Below, one piece after another: positions 45,461 through 55,560 of a stretch of 64,000 nt of DNA. The first letter of the stretch is position 1, and each line of letters opens with the position of its first letter. The notes below the pieces were generated by a model. The model was given only the letters and a program-made list of their open reading frames with translations. It ran no database searches and was not told the DNA's origin. This DNA comes from Nymphaea colorata (taxonomy: Eukaryota; Streptophyta; Magnoliopsida; Nymphaeales; Nymphaeaceae): contig NC_045143.1 in assembly GCF_008831285.2 (NCBI RefSeq), positions 19,307,655-19,371,654 on the forward strand, read 5' to 3'. Position numbers and translations under genes: made by a program.

Positions 45461-46410
45461 GACACGCCGAGCTGTAAATGACACCGTGGTGAGACACGGT
45501 GCAGCGTTGGGTATCGGACATAGGTCCAAATTGTACAGGCAGATTGGACCCATGAGTTTTGTAAACCTCAATCCGAGCTTTAGTAACTCGGGTTGGGTTG
45601 CGGATCGTTTCGGGGGATCCGGGATGTAACCCAGATCCACTTTTGTTTGAGTCGACTGCTGAACCGAGTTCATTTAGGGACTTGGGCAGGTCTTGGCACG
45701 ACCTGGTCCGGCACACCATCAAATTGAGTTGTGGCCAGGCAACTCGCACACGGCATATGCGAGTACCCAACCGGCTGAGCCAGCCTCTCCTTCCCTGCGC
45801 GTTAAAGGTAGGGAGATCGATTTCTTTTATGCTTTTTGATATCGACTGTAAATCCCTAACATGAAAGGAATTCTGACGACCACACCTGTCGGCGGTTTTG
45901 ATCAAAATAGCCACCATGGGCTGATTCTCTTTCACCTTCAAAAGCTCTGCAAATCTGATGAATGGACGGCTGAAAGCGTGGTTCTCTTTCAGAAAACGAC
46001 GGACGAATAGCGGCTGACTTATCGACGACATGGTTCTTCTCCAATGGAACCCTGTGGCTACGCACCCTACGACACCAATGATGGATACATGTTACTTCGA
46101 CAGATCTTCTTCATCCCCGCACCTGCTCCCCGACAACAACCTGCAAGGTTACTATTCCCTTGGTTTACTGCCTCTTCTCCACATGAATCCCTCCATCTCT
46201 CGTTCCGCATGCCATACCATTTTTTCTCGCCGCATCTCCTTCAACCCATGGCCATTCTTCATCATCTCTGCCCTCTACGATCGCATCAAGAGACTGATTA
46301 CCCCTACGCTTGGAAGATGAACTCTTGGCAGACTCAGAACCTAATCCATTCTGCTCCTGCTGAGCGTTATCCTTGGGCAGTGGCATCATCTCGGTGGTGG
46401 ACAGGTCGCA
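45461..46410 (+). repeat. Left LTR, 5'-truncated
   Basis: 950 bp matching 52392-53370 along its length, from GACACGCCGAGCTG to GGTCGCA. The first roughly 850 bp of the right LTR have no counterpart upstream, so the left end was deleted or interrupted. Confidence 0.85.
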
Positions 46411-46415
46411 TCATT

Positions 46416-46427
46416 TGGTATCAGATC
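46416..46427 (+). other. Primer-binding site
   Basis: TGGTATCAGATC five bases after the left LTR end, matching the methionine-tRNA primer site with one change. Confidence 0.7.
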
Positions 46428-48201
46428 AAACACTCAACCGGCGGCGATCCAAGAAGTTGTAGACGAAGTGAAGACAGCACCGCACGCTTGAGACAGTGAA
46501 GACCGGCAGAACCTTGCCGGAAAGGAGCTTGGCGCTGATTTTCCTAGGGGATTTATCTGTCGAGTAGTGAGTCGTTGGATTCGTTTGTGTTCCAAGATCC
46601 TCTATACAAATTTTGGGAATTTTTGGAGTCACCGATGATGAGAAATCGATTTTAAAGAGTCGTTGTTTCCAAGCAGGAGCCATTGTCGACTTTTCTTTTC
46701 CAAACAAACTCCAATCGATTTGGGGGTTCTCTCGTTGTTTTCCACCGGTTGATCAATCCCGCAAGGTTGATGCAAGGACGGTGAGTGCTTCTATCTCCTC
46801 ATCTTTAAAATTTCCGTGTTAGATTGGATCAATTTCTAATCGGAAGTGTTGTTTCTCCTCTTTCCAGTGATACCTGAGTGTTTTTGGCACAAAATCAATG
46901 TCAAATCGCATTTAATCATGTTGCAATCCCTCCTGGAAGATAGAGGACAAAATTCCAAGCAAATCGAGGGGTAGAAGGAATCGTCTTTAGAAACGAGGTC
47001 AGAATCGCATTTAATCATGTTGCATGATTTGGCTTAGAAATGAGGTCGGAATCGTCTTCAGAAGGTTGCCGAGCATTTTTCTATATTTCCAGCGGCAAAA
47101 GGAAAATTCGAGCGAAATCGAAAATTTGGCACCGCAGTTCTTCCGTCCTCGGCGAATCAGGCACATCATGTCGGCACCAGATCGGGATACATCTAGACAC
47201 GTGTGTCCCGTCGTGTCTTGTGCAGCCACGTCCTCCAATCTTATCAATCCCGCCGCGTGTTCCACCATGTCGCGCTCTGCAGCGTCCTCAATCGAAGCCG
47301 AATCCCACTCCACACGTGTCGGTCGCTTCTCAACGGTTCCAAGGGTGTGTTGACGTGTCATCCATCTTTGTAGTACGTGTCCGGCCCAGATACTCCCTGA
47401 ATTCGTTCATTTCAGCCGGTAGAAGGTAGAAATATGCATCAAGTTCAAATCACCGGCGTTGTCATCTCTGGCCACGGATTAGGCCGAGCTAGGACCCGTT
47501 GGAATTGGCTCTCTCTTGGCTTTCAACCCACCAAGTTTCAGATTTTTTGGAGTTGACATCATGGCGCTACAACTTTTTTATTATAAACCGTTTTGAAGAG
47601 CTCCCTGCAATTGTGCTGAAGCTGAAAATCAACAGAAGAACCAGGCTGAGGCGTGACTTCAATTTTCAAGAATTTTGGACAAACCAGTGAGGAGTTACAG
47701 AATTTTTAAGAGGCACAGGTCCCTGGAATTACTGACTGTGAATACACGTTCGCCGGTGCTTCCAACGATTGCCACACACCGTTACAACTTCTCATGAGGT
47801 TCAATCAAGCATCCAGTGACTTCTCCCTAACTCCTTAAGTTTGTCTCTTTTTGTTTTAACTAGAACTTGACTGTTGTGGTGTTGGGAGTTGAATCACAGC
47901 AGGAGGCAAACCTGTGAAGGCGCAGTTGAGCAAGAGCTACAGCATCAGCCGTGCTTATCAGCAATTTCTTCTCCAGTTCACATATATCTTGGGGTGATCC
48001 GTGGCGTTTGGGATTTTGTATCATCACACTATTGTAACAATTAAAGCCTTATACTTAGCCCCTTGAGAGTTGTTGAGAGGTTTGGGATTTGGGGACCGAT
48101 TGTATCATCTATTACGGTGCAACTAGAGCCGTTGTCTGGCTAAGGGATCCTTGTAAAGACCACCGAGAGAGGTAGGGATTTACCAACAGCTAGGCACTGC
48201 A

Positions 48202-49072
48202 GTGATTGGTTTCAGCCAGGGATCAAAAGCGTCAGCAGTGCGTCGTCAGGTTCAGCAATTTCAAGTTTCAAGGTTGTCTGATTGGGAAGGCATGGACGAG
48301 GCGGATAGACTATCTTACGACTATAGCTCACCTAAGGAAGATTGTTATGAGCAAGAAGGAGGCTGTTACGATGACTATTACCAGGATTGGGATGGTGGCA
48401 TTGTAAAACAACCACCATACGAGCAACTTGATCGGCCGATTCATTCACGTCATGGAAAAGCTTGGGCCGAGCCGGACATGTCCCATTATTTAGTTGACTA
48501 TCCTTATGCAAGGGATGACAAGGTATATGATGCCCAAAGGGACCATGAACTACTTGATCATCCGTCTGAATGCTACCGTGACGAGCAAGGGGGCAATGAA
48601 AGCTCTCATCATGAATATGAATGTCACCGAGATGAACTAGGTGACCAAGTTGGGCGAATGGGCTGAGCAGGCTGAGTCTCACTATTTAGCAAGCAATACT
48701 ACTCCAGAGGATGCATTAGATGACAGATTATATGATACACGAGAGGACAGCCGAGCAAACTATGCTAAAAAATATGACTCATATCAAGCCGAGCAGGATA
48801 ATGATAATGGACAGGAGGATGATGATTGGCAGTGGACTGGTTACGACCAGACGAGTCGGTGGAGTGTGGCAAGTGGACAAGAGAGAAGGGACTCTGGAAA
48901 AGGGAAATCTGTTAGTTATAGCCCACTCAAATTTGAGTATGGCCAAAATCGGCAGCGAGGCAGGGTGTTCCTATTTTCACCGGATCTTGGAATGGGGTTC
49001 TCCAGTCGGAGCTTGTGCTTAGTAGACCCCCGGTGCCACACACTTATTGCAGCCAACCATTCGGATTACTAG
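48202..49072 (+). pseudogene. Acidic Tyr/Asp-rich frame of the gypsy-derived element
   Basis: Two overlapping frames (48202-48666 and 48641-49072) share an unusual composition rich in Asp, Glu, Tyr, His and Gln (YDYSSPKEDCYEQEGG, then after the frame change YDTREDSRANYAKKYDSYQ). The composition runs on across the frame change near 48650, which suggests one original protein with a frameshift. Its place between primer site and zinc knuckle fits a gag N-terminal region, though the sequence is not that of ordinary gypsy gag. Family not recognised. Confidence 0.45.
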
Positions 49073-49562
49073 TGGGGCGAGACCGAGACTGTGATGTTCT
49101 TATATAAAACCCTCGCGTCAGTTTGAGGCAGTTCCAGATTTGGATTGACGAAGACGCCAAGGAGTTTTGGGTGAAGGACCTATCTCTCGACCACACCACC
49201 ATACTCTTGGGCCCAAGAATGGTACCAGATCGGTACCTGCAATTCACCGAAGGAGATGTTCTGAAAGATAGGTGGATTAACAATAGATTACGAGCTGAAA
49301 TGGGTGCCAGAGACCTCCAACCAAAGGAGAGGTCAGGCGAATGTTGCAGCATCCACTTCTCAAAAGTAGGGGGAACAAGGAAGTGGCTTATCACACAGTA
49401 TTGCCCAAAGAACTCATCGTCCAACAATAACCCCACTAGATTGACCTGTTAAAACCGAGTCAATGGGCTATGAAACCAGGTCCTTATGCAACTACAGCTT
49501 ACTTCAATATGATTATGATCAGACTTAGTGTTATTCGCGAGAGAATGATGAGGGCAGAAGAG

Positions 49563-49798
49563 GTGTCGTCCGTTTGAGGGAATGCCAACTGAAATGGGAG
49601 TTCAGCGTTTTAGGATTAATAAAAAAATCAGACCACATATCATGGCCTGATTGTCGAGCACATGATAACTAAGGAGGGGCGTGTCGTCCGTTTGAGGGAA
49701 TGCCAACTGAAATGGGAGTCCAACGTTTTAGGATTAAGAAAAAAATCAGACCACATATCATGGCCTGATTGTCGAGCACATGATAACTAAGGAGGGGC
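49563..49798 (+). repeat. Perfect-length 118-bp tandem duplication
   Basis: 49563-49680 and 49681-49798 are the same 118-bp unit, starting GTGTCGTCCGTTTGAGGG and ending CTAAGGAGGGGC, with only a few substitutions. The near identity shows it is much younger than the LTR divergence. Confidence 0.95.
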
Positions 49799-49975
49799 CC
49801 ACCCACCGAGGTTAGTAACCAAAGCAAACAGTTAATAGCATCAACTATGAAGGACCCCCCACCAGCCCCAGACATAATGTTCGAAAGGGTTTGTCTTTTA
49901 CTGGACAGATTCCAAGAGGGAGCACTTAGATCCTAGTCTTCTCTTGATTCTGCTCAACAAAAGTGATAATGGGTT

Positions 49976-50413
49976 ATGAGGAACTTTGAAGGATATCAGG
50001 CTCAAGAGGGGCATGCCAAACTCTCTACGAATAATGCAAAAGAGGGAGTTACGTCAGTAACTATTGCAAGAGCGAGAGAGGCAAAGAGTGACAACAAAGA
50101 GGAAAAGACGCCTAACTGCAGCCTAGACACTGGCGTCCTTGATATTGTTAATCAGGTCGAGTTACAACCAGTCCCTCCTAGGGCTGTGCCTAACCTGCCA
50201 AAGCCAAGATTGACAAGCCAAAAAAGGAAGAAGTGTATTGAGAACAGACAATGTTTCAGGTGTGACGAGGCATGGGAACGCGGGCATAGATGTGCAAGGA
50301 CCCTCATCCTTGAGAAAACGAGTGAACATGGTGCTTCCACCAAGATAGCAACCCAGTCCTTGAAAGAGAAAGATGTAGTTGTTATAGCGCCGGTCGGAGA
50401 CTTGGAAAAATGA
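49976..50413 (+). CDS. gag C-terminal fragment with gypsy-type zinc knuckle
   Basis: A 145-aa frame. Basic linker (about 79-90, TSQKRKKCIENR) leads to CFRCDEAWERGHRC at 93-106, the C-x2-C...G-H-x-C knuckle of plant Ty3-gypsy gag, which binds the element's RNA. The protease that normally follows is not recognisable in the downstream frame. Translation start MRNFEGY is arbitrary; the true gag would begin upstream. Confidence 0.65.
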   Translation: MRNFEGYQAQEGHAKLSTNNAKEGVTSVTIARAREAKSDNKEEKTPNCSLDTGVLDIVNQVELQPVPPRAVPNLPKPRLTSQKRKKCIENRQCFRCDEAWERGHRCARTLILEKTSEHGASTKIATQSLKEKDVVVIAPVGDLEK

Positions 50414-50659
50414 ATGTTGCTGGCACTTGAGCATAGCACACCAATCATATTTTTGTCTGGCCAGAATACCTGTAGGATAACCCGAGCTATAAGGATTGAT
50501 CTCACGAGGGTCTGGAGACTCTCACTAGCAGGTTTAAGGAGAGTTCGACACCGGGTGAAGGCTGATTCCCAAGTGGGACTGCTTGGAAGATCCGCAAATG
50601 AAGAGCCAGTTCCCTACACCAAACTGACCTAGTCAAAATATAACCAGGCCCTATCACTT

Positions 50660-51142
50660 TTGTCTAGAGCTGGAGTTGATCCATTGGCGAAAGTCAGTAG
50701 TCTGGCCACTTACACACAGATTCATATGGTCCTAGAATGGCAAGCCATGGCTGATGACGAGGAGGAGGTTAGCAACAGTGACCAAGAGGTTGAAGCTCAG
50801 TCGAATGATGGTGAGAGTGATAGCGTGAGGGCAGATCATGAACCAGCAACTGTCCCTACTAGGTTTGAGAAGGGAACTCGAGGGTGCAGCAATCCGTCTG
50901 AGGACACCCGTGAACTAGTGCACCTGCAATGGTTTTCCCTAACCCATACCAATGTATACCCCACTCATTTACAGGTGGACGGGTTCTATGGATCCATGAC
51001 AAGGTGGTATGAATCAGCCGGCAGTGTGGAAGACCGGCTACCATCCACCTTGAGGGTCTACCTGCTCATTTTTTCGGAACTCAGCCAGCCGAACGTAGGG
51101 ACTACCACACTGCCTTTGAATATTCAGACCATGTGGGAATAA
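50660..51142 (+). CDS. Unrecognised 160-aa frame downstream of gag
   Basis: Acidic first half (ADDEEEVSNSDQEVEAQ) followed by a part without recognised motifs. It lies where protease/reverse transcriptase would be in a complete gypsy element. It may be a spacer or eroded coding sequence. Confidence 0.25.
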   Translation: MSRAGVDPLAKVSSLATYTQIHMVLEWQAMADDEEEVSNSDQEVEAQSNDGESDSVRADHEPATVPTRFEKGTRGCSNPSEDTRELVHLQWFSLTHTNVYPTHLQVDGFYGSMTRWYESAGSVEDRLPSTLRVYLLIFSELSQPNVGTTTLPLNIQTMWE

Positions 51143-51524
51143 AACGAGTATATGCAGGAAATCTACCCATTATGTAGAAACCCTTTCACGAGCACGCGTT
51201 ATTTCCACCGAGTTGGGACTATTTCCATAAAGGACTGATGGATAGAGGTCTGAAACTTTCAGAACCCAAGACTCTTAACAGGGCAAGGAAAGATGTGGTC
51301 ACAGCGGGAACCATTCAACAGGTTTTGAGACAACTTTCGCCAAGAGTGTTGCAGCCGGAATGGACGCCATTTATTAGTCCGAATAAGTTAGCCAAGGTAG
51401 ATGAGCCAAGGTAGATGAGATACAGTCAGCCATGGATGGGGAGTATGAATGATTTCCTTGGGGTCTCAGTGAAAAGAATCATCACGAGAAGACCCTTGCG
51501 GAGCTTGAGGGCAGATTCCATCTT

Positions 51525-51535
51525 AAGGGAGAGGG
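51525..51535 (+). other. Polypurine tract
   Basis: AAGGGAGAGGG two bases before the TG that starts the right LTR; it would prime plus-strand DNA synthesis. Confidence 0.65.
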
Positions 51536-51537
51536 TC

Positions 51538-53370
51538 TGATATGGACCTACCCCCGCTCGGCCATGATGGCCTACGGGAGGCCGTATCCACGCTGCTTGG
51601 GCCCATGATGTTGGCAGCTTCTCGACATTTCTCTGGCCTTTTAACGCGTTAGGGAGGCAAAAACCCCACCTGCCCACACTCGAAGGCCTCATCGCATGCA
51701 AGGGAGGCTATCCACACAATAATTATACATTGGCCGCAAGGTCGACAGTCAAGGGAGGCTAGCAGCCTATGCGAGGAACCAGGGCAGAAACCAAGTGAGG
51801 CTATTAGTGTGGGATTAACACGATGGACCCTTCAAGGGTGCGCAACAGTTATGGGGTGATGCAGCCAAGGGGCCATTAGCAACATAAGCCTTCCTGCATT
51901 CATGGGAGACTGTCCGAGAGACGACGAAGCACTAGGGATCAGGCTGCCTCAAGGTGGTTGTCGAGAGGAGCAGTCACTCTACCTAGGGGGGTTAACTCCA
52001 GCCCCTCAGTCAAGCGGGCCAAGACCTCCAGTACAGATGGTTGGGTGTGGTTGAGGCCATTTAGCCTTTGCACGCAGCAAGATCACCCTTGGACGAGGAG
52101 GGACTCGACCCAAGGTGGAACTCGACCCAAGGTGGAACTCGGCTAGGTCTGGCCAGGTGCAACAGGGTTTGAGCAAGTTCGAGCGAGACACGTCCATGTG
52201 TGAGGCGAGGCAGGACACACCCAACAAGGAAGAGCGCGGAGGCAGGATCCACTTGGGACACGAAAGGGAGCTCCAGAGCGGGACATGACCTCAGGTGGCG
52301 TTGGACATACCGAGGTGCCACGACCTTGAAGGAGCGACAAGTGCAGGAGATGATGGAGCAATGAGGCGGGACATGCACGTTCGTGATGCGTGACACGCCG
52401 AGCTGCAAATGAAACTGTGGCGGGACATGGTGCGGAGTTGGGTACCAGACACAGGCCCAGATTAGACCCGCGAGCTTTGTAAACCCCGATCCAAGCTTTA
52501 GTGACTTGAGTTGGGTTGCGGATTGTTTCGAGGGATCCAGGATGGGACCCGGATCCACTTTTGTTTGAGTTGACCATTGAACCGGGTTCATTCAGGGACT
52601 CAAGCGGGTCTTTTGGCGCGACCTTGTTCGACACACCATTGAACCGAGTTGTGGCCAGGCAGCTCGCGTGCGGCATATGTGAGTGCCCACCAGCTGAGCC
52701 AGCCTCTCCTTCCCTACGCGTTAAAGGTAGGGAGATCGATTTCTTTTGTGTTTTTTTATCTTGACTGTAAATCCCTAATCTGAAACGAATTCCGACGACC
52801 ACACCTATTGGTGGTTTTGATCAAAATAGTCACCATGGACTAACTCTCTTCTACCTTCAAAAGCTCTGCAAATCCGACGAATGGACAGCTGAAAGTGTGG
52901 TTCTCTTTCAGCAGAAAACGATGGATGAACAACGACAGACTTCTCCGCGACGTGGTTCTTCTCCGCTGGAATCGTGCAGCTACGCACCACGACACTGAGG
53001 TTAGTCACTCTGTGATTCTGAGTGATAGTCGGTGACGGATACACATCGCTCCGATAGATCTTCTTCATCCATGCATTTGCTACCCGACAACAACATGCAA
53101 GTTTATTGTTCCATTAGTTTGCTGTCTCTTCTTCGCCTGATTCCCTCCATCTCCGTTCTGCATGCCTCACCATCTTCCCTTGCCGCTTCTCCTTCAACCC
53201 ACGACCATTCTTCAACATCTCTGCCCTCTGCGATCGCATCAAGAGACTGAGTACCCCTACGCCTGGAAGATGAACTCTCGACAGACTCAGAACTTAATCC
53301 ATTCCACCCCTACTGAGCGTTATCCTTGGGCAGTGGCATCACCTCGGCAGCCCTCGGTGGGCAGGTCGCA
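51538..53370 (+). repeat. Right LTR (1.83 kb)
   Basis: It starts TGATATGGACC after the polypurine tract and ends GCAGGTCGCA. The distal 979 bp match the left LTR; the proximal 854 bp are unique in this window. GC-rich with short repeats (AAGGTGGAACTCG twice at about 52111-52141). Confidence 0.75.
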
Positions 53371-53374
53371 TGAC

Positions 53375-55560
53375 AAGGCTTGGAAATTTATTTTCAAAAT
53401 TGAGTTTGATGGAGTGCAAGGTGCTATCTAAGAGGCAGGGTGGAGCTTCTTTGAGAAGCTTGGGGAAGTGGAAGGAGATGAGAGCCTTTTTACCAATGTT
53501 GCTGAGGGTCCAATAGTGACAATGGAAGAGAAGGCAACCCTTTCTTCTCTTGTTTCAGATGAGGAAATTAGAGGAGTCATCTTCAGCTCCGATGGCGATA
53601 GTGCTCTCAGTGTCGAGGGGGTTCCCGACTTCCTTCTATCAATAGTACTGGGATATTATGGGTCACAATGTCACTATCACCCCAAGGATTTCTCTTGTAG
53701 TGGCAAACTTGTTTAAAAGATCAACCAAATTGTCATCGCCCTCATTCCAAAAGAGGAAGGGGTAAAAAATTTTAATGAGTTTTGGCCCATCTTCCTTTGT
53801 AATAGCCTCTTTAAATTTATTAAAAAAATTATGGTGGGTCATATGAAAGGCGGATTGTGGAGGATTATATCTTCCAATCAAGCTGCTTTCTTGCCAGACA
53901 AATCTATTTCTAACAACGTCATCTATGCCCATGAGATTGTTCATAATATGCATGCCACATCTAAGGGAGTTGTTTGTCTAAAGATTGACTTTTCTAAGGC
54001 TTAGGACATGGTTAACTGGACTTTTTTGAGCAATTCCTTGCTTTGGATATGGCTAGATTGAAATCCTTACTTGTGTGTCCACCGCCTCAGCTTCGGTCAT
54101 GATTAATGGCAGAATTGGTGCTTTTATTTTGCGGCAGGGTGACACTCATTCACCCAATCTTTTCCTCATTGTTATGGAGATTGCCTTGAGGGGTTGGAAC
54201 CACATGGTTCACAGAGGACTGTTATTCCTCCATGGTTTTCTAGAGGTGGCAGGAGTCCAGGCATGCTCTCTTTTGCCGACAACATGCTGCTTTTTAGTTT
54301 TGCTAATACAATACTTCTTCCATCCAAGCTATTCCCAACTTCTTGGATAACTTATTATCTCATTCAAGTTTCAAAGTTAACCACAACAAATCCATCCTTA
54401 TCTCATTTCAAGTCAAAGCTGACATCTTGAGCAGTATTAGAGGGGTGTCGAATGGACCTTTCTACTCTCCTAGTAAAATATCTTGGTCTGCCACTGTTTT
54501 CGAGGAATCTTACCTTGGTGGTTATGACGACCTGGTTATCAAGGTTCAGAAATGACTCACTGGTTGGAAGGGTCGCCTTCTATCTTACTCTAGCAGATTA
54601 TGCCCAATAAACTATGTTTTACTTTGTCTTATCAGGTGTTGTGCATCCATTTTCAAGCTCTTGTGGACAAAAGAATTTATGGCAGGCTTCTTGTGGAGAA
54701 TAACCGATGACGCAAAAGGTGGCACCTGACTGCTTGAAGAACTATCTGTCGGCCTCATGATGAAGGAGGTTTGGGGATTTTGAGTCTGCTTGCAATGAAT
54801 TATGCTCAGGAGCATTCTATGCTCTTTATCTTTGTACGAGAAAAATAATTGGGTGAGTTTTCTCCATGAAAAATACCTTTGTAACCACTCTCTTTGGTCT
54901 AAGAAGAGGGTAGTCCATGCTTCATGGTTTACGCAAGAGCTGAAGGCTAGCTAGGGTTCCATCCAAGAGAACATGAGCTGAAATGTAGTTGAACAGCTCA
55001 TTGATTTTTTGGTCCTCTCGCTGGGCCAGATGCTGCCTTTAGGACCTCTTGGATGCTAAGGAGTTTTCTTACTTCAATCCCTATTTCAAGATGTTTATTC
55101 ATAGGATGGTTTCAATGCAAGGGAACATCCAATCAATTTTCTGTAATTTTATAGATAGGGTCCATGTGAATCTCTCTATGCTCAACAACAATATAGATCA
55201 GCTTCTCTACATAAATCAAGCTGCCCTCCCTCAAGAAGTAGCAGATCTTTGGGATGACATCAGAGAAAAGCACCTTGTTGGAAGATGGCACAGCTGGATT
55301 TGGCATAAGGACTATCTCCCTTGTACGCAATGATTCTACTATATTGCTAGTTTTGAGAGACATCAAACTCAAGATCAGTTGAAGGCCAAAAGCCTATATG
55401 TTGTGAATAGATGCTATCTTTGCGACAAACAGGAGGAAGATGCTTGCCATCTTCTCTTCACATGTCATGTCACTAAAAAGGTTTGGAAATTCATTGTAAA
55501 TAAATTCGGCAAGATGTAGGTTTCCCACCAGAATTTTATTTTGAAACTTCTATGGTGGTT
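53375..55560 (+). pseudogene. LINE (L1-type) reverse transcriptase and zinc-binding domain, degenerate
   Basis: Broken frames follow the plant LINE order: VIALIPKEEGVKNFNEFWPI (about 53730-53790), SNQAAFLPDKSISNNVIYAHEIVHNM (53875-53950), KIDFSKA near 53990, LFLIVMEIALRG near 54160, SFADNMLLFSF where the catalytic F-A-D-D should be (54270), and a zinc-binding tail with CYLCDKQEEDACHLLFTCH (55412-55468). FADN replaces FADD and many stops and frame changes occur, so it is dead. It starts directly after the gypsy-derived LTR, so its 5' half was lost or displaced by that insertion. Confidence 0.85.

Larger units (their letters stand above)
45461..53370 (+). mobile_element. Gypsy-derived LTR element without recognisable reverse transcriptase (LARD-like), 7.9 kb
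   Basis: Order: left LTR (45461-46410, lacking its 5' part), primer-binding site TGGTATCAGATC (46416-46427), about 5.1 kb interior, polypurine tract AAGGGAGAGGG (51525-51535), right LTR (51538-53370). The interior has an acidic Tyr/Asp-rich frame, a gag C-terminus with zinc knuckle, and the tail of a pol-like frame (…RFHLKGEG) at the polypurine tract. I find no protease, reverse transcriptase, RNase H or integrase core, so it would depend on a helper element. Frameshifts suggest it is inactive. Confidence 0.75.

Noticed and set aside
45396-46031. 211-aa minus-strand frame, with a similar one at 52143-52802
   Set aside because: Both lie within the duplicated LTR, so their shared openness reflects repeat homology, antisense to the element.
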